A stretch of DNA of 50,707 bases from Amycolatopsis thermalba (GCF_003385215.1 NZ_PQHW01000045.1:1-50707); one strand, 5' to 3'. Counted from the first letter of the stretch, positions 39,721-49,004 are shown. The notes: generated by a model from the letters alone, not told the origin. Numbers and translations are program-made.

Positions 39721-39798
39721 GTTCGTCCTCCAGCGCGTCGCTACTGGTTCAACGAAGCTAGAGCAGGTGCGTGACGCCCGCACGGCGGAAAGTAGCCG

Positions 39799-40641
39799 TC
39801 AGGCGCGGCGCATCCAGGCCCGGGTGAGCGCGGCGGCCACGATCGCGAGCGCGAACACCGCGATGATCAGCGGCAACCGGGCCGGCGCGGTCGGCGACGG
39901 CATGGCCTCGGCGGTCCCGGAGTTCTGCGTGACCACCGGCGGTTCCGTCCCAGTCGGTGGGACGAGCCCGGGCGCGGCCGGCGGGACGACCCCGGGCCGG
40001 ATCAGGGCGGACAGCGGCGGCGTCAGCGGGACGCCCCCGGAACCGATGAGGAACCCACCGGTGACGAACGAGGCCGGCACGATCCCGCCGGTCGCGCCGG
40101 GAGCGGGGGCGACGGGAGTTCCGGGCGCCGGGGTCTCCTCGCCGGGCTGCGGTCCGCCGGGGGCGGGTTCCTCCGGCGCCGGATCGTCCGGAGCTGGGTC
40201 GTCCGGAGCTGGGTCGCCGGTGGACGGCGGGACGAGCGGCCGACCGGAGACGAGGCTCTGGGTGGCCGCGGACAGCGTGTTCACCGTGCCCTGCACGCCG
40301 GGGCAGAGCTGCTCGGTCGCCACGTCGCCGACGACCGGCGCGTCGCCCACGTCCAGCGCCTTCGCCAGGTCGGCCACCGGCAGCGGCAGCAGCGGGTCGC
40401 GCTGGTCCGGGCCGGTGGGCGCGGAGCCGCTGCCGGTGCCGACGGTGAGCACGCCGGGCTGGTCGAGCGGGGCGCCCGCGTCGAGGGTGAGTGCCTGGCC
40501 CGGCTCGTCGCGCAGGGTGGCGTCACAGCTGCCGGCCAGCGCGGGGTCGGCTTCCTCGGCGAACGCGCCCGGCGCGGCCAGCGTGGCCGACAGCGTCAGC
40601 ACGAACCCGGCCACTCCGGCGCGGCGCGCGGTCTTCCCCAT
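39799..40641 (-). CDS. Exported protein with C-terminal membrane tail, paralogue 3 of 3
   Basis: 280 residues. Signal peptide (ARRAGVAGFVLTLSATLAAP then GAFAEE), an N-terminal part with two cysteines (GSCDATL and EQLCPGV), a Pro/Glu/Asp repeat (DPAPDDPAPDDPAPEEPAPG) encoded by an exact short tandem DNA repeat, and the tail ARLPLIIAVFALAIVAAALT with RAWMRRA. It lacks the RNY motif of the other two. ATG 40641 is chosen because GGGGGA lies just upstream. It is divergent from nfo. Function unknown. Confidence 0.73.
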   Translation of the reverse strand: MGKTARRAGVAGFVLTLSATLAAPGAFAEEADPALAGSCDATLRDEPGQALTLDAGAPLDQPGVLTVGTGSGSAPTGPDQRDPLLPLPVADLAKALDVGDAPVVGDVATEQLCPGVQGTVNTLSAATQSLVSGRPLVPPSTGDPAPDDPAPDDPAPEEPAPGGPQPGEETPAPGTPVAPAPGATGGIVPASFVTGGFLIGSGGVPLTPPLSALIRPGVVPPAAPGLVPPTGTEPPVVTQNSGTAEAMPSPTAPARLPLIIAVFALAIVAAALTRAWMRRA

Positions 40642-40732
40642 GCGTCCCCCAGCACTCAGGTGTGTCACGGACCGCGCTCACGGTACTTCATAGCGTCGGT
40701 GCGGTTGGGGAGAACCGACTGGATTCCGCCGG

Positions 40733-40738
40733 TAGCGT
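40733..40738 (+). promoter_or_regulatory. -10 box TAGCGT of a leaderless promoter (nfo)
   Basis: TAGCGT lies 6 nt before ATG 40745. Confidence 0.55.
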
Positions 40739-40744
40739 GGCCTC

Positions 40745-41518
40745 ATGCAGATCGGTGCGCACGTCCGTGACGACGACCCGCTGACCGCGGCCAAGGAGCG
40801 CTCGGCCGACGTGGTGCAGTTCTTCCTGGCCGACCCGAAGGGCTGGAAGAAACCCGTCGCGCAGCCGCCGCGGGCGGACATCGAAGCGGCCGGGGTGGAG
40901 GTGTTCATCCACTCCCCCTACATCATCAACGTCGCGTCGCTGAACAACCGCATCCGGATCCCGTCGCGCAAGCTCGTCACCCAGCACGCGGCCGCCGCGG
41001 CGGAGGTCGGCGCGAAGGGCCTGGTCGTGCACGGCGGTCACATCGGCAAGGGCGACGACATCGCGGAGGGCTTGGCCAACTGGCGCAAGTTGTTCGAACG
41101 GCAGGCGGCCGACGGCGGTTTCGCGGTGCCGATCCTGATCGAGAACACCGCGGGCGGCGACGGCGCGATGGCGCGGGAGATGGACGTGCTGGCGCGGCTG
41201 TGGGACGAGGTGGCCGAGTTCGGCGCCGGGTTCTGCCTGGACACCTGCCACGCGTTCGCCGCGGGCTGGGAGCTGGACGACGTGGTGGACAAGGTCATGG
41301 CCATCACCGGCCGCATCGACCTGGTGCACCTGAACAACTCGCGCGACGAGTTCGGCTCCGCACGCGACCAGCACGCGAACGTGGTGCACGGCGGCGGCAC
41401 GATCGACCCGGAGGCGCTGGTGGCCGTCGCGGCGGCCGCCGGAGCGCCCGTGGTGGTCGAAACCCCGGCCGACGGACAGGCCGAGGACATCGCCTACCTG
41501 CGGGAGAAGCTGGGCTGA
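40745..41518 (+). CDS. nfo: Endonuclease IV (AP endonuclease, family 2)
   Basis: 257 residues. TIM-barrel AP endonuclease that cuts DNA at abasic sites and trims 3' blocks during base excision repair. Zinc-site motifs are in order: VEVFIHSPYIIN, GLVVHGGHIGKG, ILIENTAGG, FCLDTCHAFAAG, IDLVHLNNSRDEFGSARDQH and VVETPA. The N-terminus MQIGAHV is typical. Predicted to use a cluster of three zinc ions. Leaderless start supported by TAGCGT 6 nt upstream. Convergent with the GT87 gene. Confidence 0.93.
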   Translation: MQIGAHVRDDDPLTAAKERSADVVQFFLADPKGWKKPVAQPPRADIEAAGVEVFIHSPYIINVASLNNRIRIPSRKLVTQHAAAAAEVGAKGLVVHGGHIGKGDDIAEGLANWRKLFERQAADGGFAVPILIENTAGGDGAMAREMDVLARLWDEVAEFGAGFCLDTCHAFAAGWELDDVVDKVMAITGRIDLVHLNNSRDEFGSARDQHANVVHGGGTIDPEALVAVAAAAGAPVVVETPADGQAEDIAYLREKLG

Positions 41519-41585
41519 CCCCCGCGGCGGCGGCCGTGCTGGAGGGGGAACACGGGTGGTTGTTGGCCGTGGCTGGTTTCGCCGT

Positions 41586-43133
41586 TCAGACCGCGTGCCG
41601 GGCGCGGCGGCGCTTCAGCACCACCACGTCGCGGGCCCGGTCGAGCACTCCGCCGGCCGGGTCGTCGTCGCCTGCCGTGCGTACCGCGTCTTCCGCCGGG
41701 CGGTAGATCTCCCGCACCACCAGCACGCACAGCCCGATCACGGCCAGGTCCCGCAGCGTGACGAACCCGAGGAACCAGTCCGGCGGCAGCCCCTTGTGGT
41801 CGGTGCCCAGGTAGTAGAACATCCGCGGCACCCACACCAGCGCGTCCAGCAGCATCCAGCCCAGCAGCAGCCGCCACCGCGGGATCGCCAGCACCGCGAG
41901 CGGCACCAGCCACAGCGAGTACTGCGGGCTCCACACCTTGTTGGTCAGCAGGAACGCGGCCACCACCAGGAAGCACAGCTGCGCCAGCCGCGGCCGCACC
42001 GGCGCGGACAGCCCGACGTAGGCGATCCCGGCGCAGCAGGCCAGGAACAGCCCCCCGCTGACGACGTTCAGCCAGGTCGGCGTCTGCCCGGCGGCGAGCG
42101 GCCCGTCGAAGCCGGCCCAGCCGGTGAAGTACGAGATCACGTTGTAGATCGAGTCCGGGTCCATCCCGCGTTGCGCGTTGAGCCGGAAGAACTCCTGCCA
42201 GCCCGCGTTCAGCGTGAGCGCGATCGGCAGGTTGACCGCCAGCCAGGTGCCCACCGCCGTGCCCGCGGTGACCGCCCACGGCCGCAGCTTCCCGGCCCGC
42301 ACGCACAGCACGAGCAGGGGCCCGAGCAGGAACAACGGGTACAGCTTCGCCGCCGCGCCGAGCCCGATCAGCAGCCCGGCCACCACCGGTTTCCGCCGCG
42401 CCCAGGCGAGCAGACCGGTCGCGGCGAACGCGGTGGCCAGCGCGTCGAAGTTGGTGAACGCGTGCACCAGCACCAGCGGTGAGATCGCGGCGAGGCACGC
42501 GTCCCACGTTCGGCGGTTCGCGGTGCGGCCCACCGCCCACACCGTGACCAGCCAGGCGAGCGCGAGCCAGAACGCGGTGATGTTGAAGTAGATCGCCACC
42601 GGCAGCGCGCCGGGCAGCCAGCCGGTGTCGGCGATCGCCTTCCAGCCCTGCGCGAGTTTCGCGTTCGCCCACTGGAACAGCCCGGTCAGCACCGGGTACT
42701 CCATGTACCGGACGTGCGCGTTCGGCGTGCCGGCGTCGTCGATCCAGCTCGTCTTGTACGGGAACGTGCCGGGCTGGTCCAGCCGCTCGGCGCTGAACAG
42801 CGGGACGACGTCGGAGTAGCACATCGCCACGTACGGGCGCCCGGACCGCCAGTCCAGCTGGGTCTGCCCGCTGTCGTCGACGTACTGCTGGATGCAGCTG
42901 GCCTTGCCGAACCAGCACAGCACCAGCGCCAGCGTGGCCAGGGCCAGCCCGACCCGCTGGGGTGTCCAGAACCAGTGCCGCCCGACCGCCGCGTGCTCGC
43001 CGAGCGGACCGCCGATCGGTCTGCTCGCGGCCGCGACCAGCGGCTCGGTCCAGGACGGCGCGACCCGCTGACCGGCGTCGAGTGACGCCGGCGCGGGTTC
43101 GGCCGAGGTGGTCTCGTCGGTCGGGCTGGACAC
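41586..43133 (-). CDS. Glycosyltransferase family 87 (polyprenyl-phosphate-mannose type) membrane protein
   Basis: 515 residues with about 10-12 membrane helices. The long first periplasmic loop ([20 protein letters not shown]) and [13 protein letters not shown] are typical of GT87/GT-C enzymes; these use a polyprenyl-phospho-mannose donor to extend lipoglycans outside the membrane. [20 protein letters not shown] is the characteristic internal motif. It lies directly next to ponA, as in mycobacteria (Rv0051 beside ponA1). The exact sugar and acceptor are unknown. GTG 43133 follows TAACAT by 7 nt, so it is probably expressed leaderless. Confidence 0.87.
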   Translation of the reverse strand: MSSPTDETTSAEPAPASLDAGQRVAPSWTEPLVAAASRPIGGPLGEHAAVGRHWFWTPQRVGLALATLALVLCWFGKASCIQQYVDDSGQTQLDWRSGRPYVAMCYSDVVPLFSAERLDQPGTFPYKTSWIDDAGTPNAHVRYMEYPVLTGLFQWANAKLAQGWKAIADTGWLPGALPVAIYFNITAFWLALAWLVTVWAVGRTANRRTWDACLAAISPLVLVHAFTNFDALATAFAATGLLAWARRKPVVAGLLIGLGAAAKLYPLFLLGPLLVLCVRAGKLRPWAVTAGTAVGTWLAVNLPIALTLNAGWQEFFRLNAQRGMDPDSIYNVISYFTGWAGFDGPLAAGQTPTWLNVVSGGLFLACCAGIAYVGLSAPVRPRLAQLCFLVVAAFLLTNKVWSPQYSLWLVPLAVLAIPRWRLLLGWMLLDALVWVPRMFYYLGTDHKGLPPDWFLGFVTLRDLAVIGLCVLVVREIYRPAEDAVRTAGDDDPAGGVLDRARDVVVLKRRRARHAV

Positions 43134-43140
43134 CCGCGCG

Positions 43141-43146
43141 ATGTTA
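43141..43146 (-). promoter_or_regulatory. -10 box TAACAT of a leaderless promoter (GT87 gene)
   Basis: TAACAT lies 7 nt before GTG 43133, within the 36-bp gap after ponA. Confidence 0.45.
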
Positions 43147-43169
43147 CGGCCCGCGTCGTGAGCCGGGGA

Positions 43170-45902
43170 TCAGCCTCTGTCGCGGGTGGTGGTCGGCCCG
43201 AAGTCGTCGCCACCACCACCCGGGATGGTGAAGGTCGGCGTTTGCCGGGACTTGCTCGTCGTCGGTTCCGTGGACTCCGGGGTGTGGGTCGGCGTCGACG
43301 GCGGGGTCGACGGCGGCGTGGTCGGGGACGACGTGCTCGACCTGCTGCTCGTCGGCTTCGTCGAGGACGACGCGTCGTCACCGGCGGTCGCGCTCTTGCC
43401 GATCGGCGAGACGGTCGGGAACTTCTCGCTCGGCTTGCCCTTGAGGTAGTCGTTCATGAACTGCTGCCACATCTTGGCAGGCAGCCCGGTCGAGGAGACC
43501 GCGTCGCCGTTCTTGTCCCGCAGCGGCGTGTTCTTGTCACTACCGACCCAGGACGCGGCGGAGATCGACGGCGTGTAGCCGACCATCCACACCTGCGAGT
43601 TGTCCTTCTCCGACCCGGAGCCGTTGCCGGCGCTGGCGTCGTACTGCTGGGTACCGGTCTTGCCGGCGCACTCGTGGCCGCTGGGGCAGCTGAGCTTCGA
43701 GAACTGGATGACCGGCTTGAGCGCGTTGGTCACGTTGCCCGCGATCTGCTTGCTCTTGTTCGCGTCACCCTCGGCGAAGGCCGGCTTCGGGTTGCTCGAC
43801 GGCTGGTACACCACGTCCCCGCCGGGCGTGGTCACCTTCTGCACGAAGTGCCGGTCCAGGTAGGTGCCGTTGTCGGCGATGGTCGCGTACCCGGCCGCCA
43901 TGTCCAGCGGCGAAGCCATGGTCGAGCCACCGCCGAGCGCGATGTTGTTGTCGACGGCCTTGAGCGAGGTGACCCCCGCCTCCTTGGCCGCGTCGGCCAC
44001 CGCCTGTGGTCCGGTCACGTTGGCGACCATGTCGAAGAACACCGTGTTGGTCGACCGCATCGTCGCTTCCGCGACCGTGCACTCCTTCGAACAGCTGTTG
44101 GACGCGCCCGCGTTGTTGATGTAGCGCGGGTTGCCGTTGGGCAGCACGCCGAACTGCCGGTGCGTGCTGCCGTCGAACGTTTCGCCGAGCCCCTTGCCCA
44201 TCTTGAGGAACGCGACCAGGTCGAACGTCTTGAACGACGACCCCGGGTTCCGTGCGGTGTTCGCCCAGTCGATGTAGTCGGTCTTGTCGTTGGGGCCGCC
44301 GTAGTAGGCGACCACACCGCGGGTCTTCGGATCCACGGCGACGAGCGCCTTCTTCAGCTCGGGCGGCTGCCCCTGCATCACGTCGTTGACGGCCTTCTCC
44401 GCCAGGCGCTGCGCGTTCGGGTCGATCGTCGTGTAGACGTTGTAGCCGTTGGCCTGGGTCTTCTCCTTGGAGTAGCCCGCGGCCTCCAGTTCGGCTTCGA
44501 CCTGCGCCTGGATGAACGCGTTGTTGCCGGTGATCGCCTGTGGCTTGGTCTGGTCCTTCGGCAGCGGCGTCGGGTACTGGGCGGACTTGCGGTCGGTGTC
44601 CGACAGCCAGTTGTACTTGACCATCTGGTCCATGACGTAGTTCCAGCGCCACGTCGTGTACTCGGCGTTCTCCGACTTGCCGGGGCCCTGGATCAGACCG
44701 GCCAGCAGCGCCGCCTCGGACTGGGTCAGCTGCGCCGCGGTCTTGTTGAAGTACGCGTGCGAGGCGGCTTCGATGCCGTAGGCGCCACGTCCGAAGTAGA
44801 CGATGTTCAGGTAGGCCGTGATGATGTCCTCTTTGGACTGCGTCTGGTTCATCTTGAACGACTTGACCAGCTCGGTCGCCTTGCGGGTGAGCGTGGGCGC
44901 CTCGTTCTCGGTGGCCTTCTTGATGTACTGCTGGGAGATGGTCGAACCACCGCCGGAGCCGCCGGTCAGGTTGTTGTAGACGGCGCCCAGGATGCCCATC
45001 ACGTCGAAACCGTTGTTGGTCTCGAAGGTCGCGTCCTCGGCCGCGTACACGGCGTGCTTGACGGTGTCCGGGATCTGGCCCGGCTTGAGGACCTGGCGGT
45101 TCCCGCTGTCCGGGATCTCCTTGCCCATGACCGAGCCGTCGCTGTAGTAGTAGGTCACCACCTGGGCCTGCTGGGCCAGGACCTCCTCCGGCGTCGGCAC
45201 GTCCACCAGGAAGTAGGCGATCGTGAATGCGATCGCCGGCAGCACGACGAACACCCCGAAGAAGGCGTACAGGGTGCGCCGGATGATCTTCCAGCGCCGC
45301 TTCTTGCGCTGCTTCGGCGTCAGGGCCGCCTTGCCCTTCTTCCCCTTCCCGGTCTCCTCGGGCGCGTCGTCCTCGGGGCCGGAGTCGTTCAGGGGCTCGT
45401 CGACGTAGTCGTCGTAGTCGTCGTACCCGCTGGCGCGCAGCTCGGCGTGGGTGAGCAGCCCCGGCTCGGAGTCACCCATGCCGGGGCGGCGGCCGGCGGC
45501 GGCACCGGCACCGCGGCCGGCGGCGGCCGGACCGGCGGGCGGGCGGTAGCGGCCGCGCATCGGCCGGTCGGCGGGGTTCTGCGGACCGGGCGCTCCGGGC
45601 GGCGGCCCGGGACGGCGCTGCGGCGGCGGAGGCATGCGGTTGCCCGCGGGCGGGACGCGGCGGGGACCACGGGGGGCGTCCGGGTCCTGACCACCCGGCC
45701 AGCCCGGGCCACCGCCCTCGCCGGGCCACTGGGGGCCCTGGGGACCCTGCGGGCCGCGGGCCTGCGGGCGCTGGGGAGGCGCGGGACGTCGTGGCGGTTC
45801 GTCACCGTTCGGCCAGGCCGGGCCGCCCTCGCGCGGCCACTGGGCACGACGGGGTTCATCGGGCTCCTGACCGGGCCAGGAGCGATTGCGGTGGTCGTTC
45901 AC
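43170..45902 (-). CDS. ponA: Class A penicillin-binding protein (bifunctional transglycosylase/transpeptidase)
   Basis: 910 residues. A disordered, Pro/Arg-rich cytoplasmic region (~1-200) precedes one membrane helix (TLYAFFGVFVVLPAIAFTIA). The GT51 transglycosylase has AEDATFETNNGFDVMGI and GGSTISQQYIKK; the usual His after the ED motif is Asn here. The transpeptidase has SSFK (catalytic Ser in PGSSFKTF), STN (MRSTNTVF) and KTG (ECAGKTGTQQ). The C-terminus is a Ser/Thr/Pro-rich tail. It polymerises and crosslinks peptidoglycan. GTG 45902 follows GGGAGG. Neighbours GT87 and DUF5318 match the mycobacterial ponA1 locus. Confidence 0.94.
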   Translation of the reverse strand: MNDHRNRSWPGQEPDEPRRAQWPREGGPAWPNGDEPPRRPAPPQRPQARGPQGPQGPQWPGEGGGPGWPGGQDPDAPRGPRRVPPAGNRMPPPPQRRPGPPPGAPGPQNPADRPMRGRYRPPAGPAAAGRGAGAAAGRRPGMGDSEPGLLTHAELRASGYDDYDDYVDEPLNDSGPEDDAPEETGKGKKGKAALTPKQRKKRRWKIIRRTLYAFFGVFVVLPAIAFTIAYFLVDVPTPEEVLAQQAQVVTYYYSDGSVMGKEIPDSGNRQVLKPGQIPDTVKHAVYAAEDATFETNNGFDVMGILGAVYNNLTGGSGGGSTISQQYIKKATENEAPTLTRKATELVKSFKMNQTQSKEDIITAYLNIVYFGRGAYGIEAASHAYFNKTAAQLTQSEAALLAGLIQGPGKSENAEYTTWRWNYVMDQMVKYNWLSDTDRKSAQYPTPLPKDQTKPQAITGNNAFIQAQVEAELEAAGYSKEKTQANGYNVYTTIDPNAQRLAEKAVNDVMQGQPPELKKALVAVDPKTRGVVAYYGGPNDKTDYIDWANTARNPGSSFKTFDLVAFLKMGKGLGETFDGSTHRQFGVLPNGNPRYINNAGASNSCSKECTVAEATMRSTNTVFFDMVANVTGPQAVADAAKEAGVTSLKAVDNNIALGGGSTMASPLDMAAGYATIADNGTYLDRHFVQKVTTPGGDVVYQPSSNPKPAFAEGDANKSKQIAGNVTNALKPVIQFSKLSCPSGHECAGKTGTQQYDASAGNGSGSEKDNSQVWMVGYTPSISAASWVGSDKNTPLRDKNGDAVSSTGLPAKMWQQFMNDYLKGKPSEKFPTVSPIGKSATAGDDASSSTKPTSSRSSTSSPTTPPSTPPSTPTHTPESTEPTTSKSRQTPTFTIPGGGGDDFGPTTTRDRG

Positions 45903-45975
45903 GAGTGAGCCTCCCAGACCGGCGGTACACCGGGCGCCGTTCTGTGATCGAGTGCCAGCGCTGCGCTACGTCCCC

Positions 45976-46374
45976 TCACTGCCCAGCCGTCCTCCGGGAC
46001 GGGCCGTGCGGGGTTCCGTTGCCCGAGACGTACGAACGCACCAGATGGTTCCAGCGGCACGCCCGGCACACCTCCACCACATGGACGTTGAACTCCCCCA
46101 CCAGGTTGGCCAGGCGGGCCAGTTCCGCCGGTGTCCTGGCCGAGCCGGAGACGTGCCTGAGCTGTTCACCGAACACCCAGGACACGTTCGTCAGGCCGTC
46201 CTGCCCGCACAGCGGGCAGGGGGCCCCGCTCGGTTCGCCGTGGAACCGGGCAGCCCTGAGCAGGTACGGATCGGCGTCGCAGACGTCGCGCGTGCCGACA
46301 CGACCGGCGCGGACGCCGGCCAGCAGCGCGCGGCGCTGCAGGGCGTAGTCCACCACCTGTCGCTGGTTCTGCAC
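45976..46374 (-). CDS. DUF5318 family protein
   Basis: 132 residues. NQRQVVDYALQRRALLAGVR at the N-terminus, GAPCPLCGQDGLTNVSWVFG in the middle and VVEVCRACRWNHLVRSY near the end. The CPLC and CRAC pairs form a likely four-cysteine zinc site. It matches the small conserved gene beside ponA1 in mycobacteria (Rv0049); function unknown. GTG 46374 is selected because TACTCT lies exactly 6 nt upstream; the frame beyond it is an unconserved extension. Confidence 0.82.
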   Translation of the reverse strand: MQNQRQVVDYALQRRALLAGVRAGRVGTRDVCDADPYLLRAARFHGEPSGAPCPLCGQDGLTNVSWVFGEQLRHVSGSARTPAELARLANLVGEFNVHVVEVCRACRWNHLVRSYVSGNGTPHGPSRRTAGQ

Positions 46375-46380
46375 GGTGAC

Positions 46381-46386
46381 AGAGTA
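46381..46386 (-). promoter_or_regulatory. -10 box TACTCT of a leaderless promoter (DUF5318 gene)
   Basis: TACTCT lies 6 nt before GTG 46374 and sets the start of this gene. Confidence 0.55.
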
Positions 46387-46545
46387 CGTGGCCGCCGTGT
46401 GTGCGCCATGAGCTGTGCGGCCTAACGATGTAGACCACGCGCGCGACACGCCGAACGTTCCATAACGCTCTGGTGAACTTCAGGGGTGTGTTTCGGGTCG
46501 CATCGGGTGATCATCGGTGTTGGCTGCACCACTTCGATGTATCGG

Positions 46546-46560
46546 CCCGATATAATCGGG
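46546..46560 (+). promoter_or_regulatory. CCCGAT-ATA-ATCGGG palindrome over a TATAAT box, upstream of padR-ino1
   Basis: A perfect 6-3-6 palindrome encloses TATAAT (46551-46556), the best -10 sequence in the window. GATGTATCGG just before it adds a second partial half-site. It fits an operator for autoregulation by the PadR protein. Confidence 0.6.
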
Positions 46561-46607
46561 CGTTAGGTTGCCGGAGTGTCGTGGAAGTCCTCGAAAGGGG
46601 GTGCACC

Positions 46608-47171
46608 GTGCTGGAGTTCGCCATCCTGGGGCTGCTGCACGAGGCACCGATGCACGGCTACGTGCTGCGCAAACGGCTGCACGACACGCTCGGCATGTTC
46701 CGCACCTTCTCGTACGGTTCGCTGTATCCGACCCTGCGCCGGCTGCAGCGGGCGGGGTTCATCGAAGAGGCCGACAGTGACGTCGGAGGAGCCGGCGAGC
46801 CCGTCAAGGGCTGGGGCCGGCGGGCTCGGACGGTGTACAAGCTCACAGCGGAGGGGAAAGAGCACTTCGCGAAGCTGCTCGCCGACGCCGGGCCCCAGAC
46901 CTGGGAGGACGAAGGGTTCGGGGTCCACCTGGCCTTCTTCTCCCGGACACCGGCTGATGTCAGGATGCGGATCCTGGAGGGCCGGCGCCGCCGGGTCGAG
47001 GAACGCCGTGAAGGGCTACGGGCGGCGCTCGCTCGTGCCGAGGAGAAGATCGACCGCTACACGCGTGAGCTGCACCGCCTCGGGCTGGAGAGCAGCGAGC
47101 GCGAGGTGCGCTGGCTGAACGAACTGATCGCGCACGAGCAGGACGAGCAAAACCGCGGGCTTCAGAGCTGA
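46608..47171 (+). CDS. PadR-family transcriptional regulator
   Basis: 187 residues. The winged-helix domain is complete: [56 protein letters not shown] long C-terminal helix ([20 protein letters not shown]) mediates dimerisation. It corresponds to the PadR gene found beside ino1 in mycobacteria (Rv0047c). GTG 46608 is chosen because AAAGGGGG lies just upstream and the LEFAILG start is standard for PadR; upstream codons overlap the promoter palindrome. Cotranscribed with ino1 (49-bp gap), so it probably controls inositol synthesis. Confidence 0.9.
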   Translation: MLEFAILGLLHEAPMHGYVLRKRLHDTLGMFRTFSYGSLYPTLRRLQRAGFIEEADSDVGGAGEPVKGWGRRARTVYKLTAEGKEHFAKLLADAGPQTWEDEGFGVHLAFFSRTPADVRMRILEGRRRRVEERREGLRAALARAEEKIDRYTRELHRLGLESSEREVRWLNELIAHEQDEQNRGLQS

Positions 47172-47220
47172 GACCGCATCCGAAATCGGCAAGACATCAC
47201 TGAACGAAGGAGAAACCGGC

Positions 47221-48312
47221 ATGGGCGACAACAGCGGCCGCGTACGAGTGGCCATCGTTGGCGTCGGAAACTGTGCGGCGTCGCTGGTGCAGGGGGTGCA
47301 CTACTACCGCGACGCCGACCCGGCCTCGCGGGTGCCCGGCCTGATGCACGTGCGGTTCGGCCAGTACCACGTCGGTGACGTGGACTTCGTGGCCGCGTTC
47401 GACGTCGACGCCAAGAAGGTCGGCCAGGACCTGTCGTCCGCGATCCTCGCCAGCGAGAACAACACCATCAAGATCACCGACGTGCCGCCGCTCGGTGTGC
47501 CGGTTCTCCGCGGCCCGACCATGGACGGCCTCGGCCGCTTCTACCAGGAGACCATCGAGGAGTCCGACGAGGAGCCGGTGGACGTCGTCGCCGCGCTGCG
47601 CGAGGCCCGGGCCGACGTGCTGGTCTCCTACCTGCCGGTCGGATCGGAGCAGGCCCAGAAGTTCTACGCGCAGTGCGCCATCGACGCCGGCGTGGCCTTC
47701 GTCAACGCGATCCCGGTGTTCATCGCCTCGGACCCGGCGTGGGCGCAGAAGTTCACCGACGCCGGTGTCCCGATCGTCGGTGACGACATCAAGTCCCAGG
47801 TCGGCGCCACCATCACGCACCGCGTGCTGGCGAAGCTGTTCGAGGACCGCGGGGTCCAGCTCGACCGCACCATGCAGCTGAACGTGGGCGGCAACATGGA
47901 CTTCAAGAACATGAAGGAGCTGGAGCGCCTGGAGTCCAAGAAGGTCTCCAAGACCCAGGCGGTCACCTCGCAGATCGACCGCGACCTGGGCAAGGCCAAC
48001 GTGCACGTGGGCCCGTCGGACTACGTGCAGTGGCTGGAGGACCGCAAGTGGGCCTACGTCCGGCTGGAGGGACGCGCCTTCGGTGACGTGCCGCTGAACC
48101 TGGAGTACAAGCTCGAGGTGTGGGACTCGCCGAACTCGGCCGGCATCATCATCGACGCGGTGCGCGCCGCGAAGATCGCCCTGGACCGCGGCGTCGGCGG
48201 CCCGCTGCTGTCGGCTTCGTCCTACTTCATGAAGTCGCCGCCGGTGCAGTACGACGACTCGACCGCGCGCGACTCGGTGGAGAAGTTCATCGCGGGCGAG
48301 ATCGAGCGCTGA
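47221..48312 (+). CDS. ino1: Inositol-3-phosphate synthase
   Basis: 363 residues, the short actinobacterial form. It converts glucose-6-phosphate to inositol-1-phosphate with NAD as a cofactor, feeding phosphatidylinositol and mycothiol. The NAD-binding motif is [16 protein letters not shown] (residues ~9-24). Active-site stretches include [33 protein letters not shown] and [19 protein letters not shown] precedes ATG 47221. It forms an operon with padR and ends in a strong terminator. Confidence 0.96.
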   Translation: MGDNSGRVRVAIVGVGNCAASLVQGVHYYRDADPASRVPGLMHVRFGQYHVGDVDFVAAFDVDAKKVGQDLSSAILASENNTIKITDVPPLGVPVLRGPTMDGLGRFYQETIEESDEEPVDVVAALREARADVLVSYLPVGSEQAQKFYAQCAIDAGVAFVNAIPVFIASDPAWAQKFTDAGVPIVGDDIKSQVGATITHRVLAKLFEDRGVQLDRTMQLNVGGNMDFKNMKELERLESKKVSKTQAVTSQIDRDLGKANVHVGPSDYVQWLEDRKWAYVRLEGRAFGDVPLNLEYKLEVWDSPNSAGIIIDAVRAAKIALDRGVGGPLLSASSYFMKSPPVQYDDSTARDSVEKFIAGEIER

Positions 48313-48323
48313 GTTCTCCGCGA

Positions 48324-48354
48324 GGAAGGGCCCGGTCCTGGACCGGGCCCTTCC
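48324..48354. terminator. Bidirectional terminator between ino1 and the HAD gene
   Basis: GGAAGGGCCCGGTC (48324-48337) and GACCGGGCCCTTCC (48341-48354) form a perfect 14-bp stem with a 3-nt loop. It directly abuts the stop codon of the convergent HAD gene, so it serves both. Confidence 0.88.
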
Positions 48355-48355
48355 T

Positions 48356-48997
48356 TCACGCCTGGAGCGCGGCGGGCAGGTCGGCGACGGTGTCCAGGAC
48401 CCGGTGCACCCGCTCCAGCACGGCGGGATCCGGCGGGAAGTGCGGGTTGGGCACGGCGTAGACGGTCATCCCCGCGGCCAGCGCGGACTTGAGCCCGTTG
48501 GTGGTGTCCTCGACCGCGGCGCACTTCGCGGGGTCGACGCCCAGCCGGCGGGCGGCTTCGAGGTAGACGTCCGGGGCCGGCTTGCCCGCGGCGACCTGCT
48601 CGCTGGAGATCGCGACCTCGACCAGCCCGGTCAGGTCGGTGGCCGTCAGGAACGCCTCGATCAGCACCGGTGGTGACGAGCTGGCGATGGCCACCGGGTA
48701 CCGCTCGCCGACCGCGCGCACGGCGTCGGCGGCCCCGGGCAGCACCGGCGGACCGCCCGCGTAGCGGTGGGCCATCGCGTCGATCACGACCTCGGCGATC
48801 CGCTCCGGCGTGAGCCGCGCGCCGAGGTGTTCGACCAGGTAGCGCGCCCATTCCGGGGTGCTCATCCCCTGCATGGCGCGGGTGGCCGTGGCGGTCCAGC
48901 TGCCGCCGTACTCGGCGACGACCGCCCGGCGCACCTCGTCCCAGGTCTGCTCGGAGTCGACGAGCACCCCGTCGAGGTCGAAAACCACCGCGTCCAT
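48356..48997 (-). CDS. HAD-superfamily phosphatase (subfamily IA)
   Basis: 213 residues. Motif I is VVFDLDGVLVDSE at the N-terminus (nucleophile DLD), motif II PVAIASSSPP, and motifs III/IV GKPAPDVYLEAARRLGVDPA with CAAVEDTTNGLKSALAAGM. The cap domain is inserted after motif I. It resembles beta-phosphoglucomutase/phosphoglycolate-type enzymes; substrate unknown. ATG 48997 follows TACGGT by 7 nt; the upstream frame overlaps the ArsR gene and is not used. Confidence 0.9.
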   Translation of the reverse strand: MDAVVFDLDGVLVDSEQTWDEVRRAVVAEYGGSWTATATRAMQGMSTPEWARYLVEHLGARLTPERIAEVVIDAMAHRYAGGPPVLPGAADAVRAVGERYPVAIASSSPPVLIEAFLTATDLTGLVEVAISSEQVAAGKPAPDVYLEAARRLGVDPAKCAAVEDTTNGLKSALAAGMTVYAVPNPHFPPDPAVLERVHRVLDTVADLPAALQA

Positions 48998-49004
48998 GCC
49001 CGTG

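Noticed and set aside
37871..40641. LPXTG sortase substrates
   Set aside because: The tails begin LPMLL, LPMLI or LPLII, without the TG and cleavage context of LPXTG.
43158..45908. 916-residue open frame antisense to ponA
   Set aside because: ponA has catalytic SxxK, SxN and KTG motifs; the antisense product is low-complexity.
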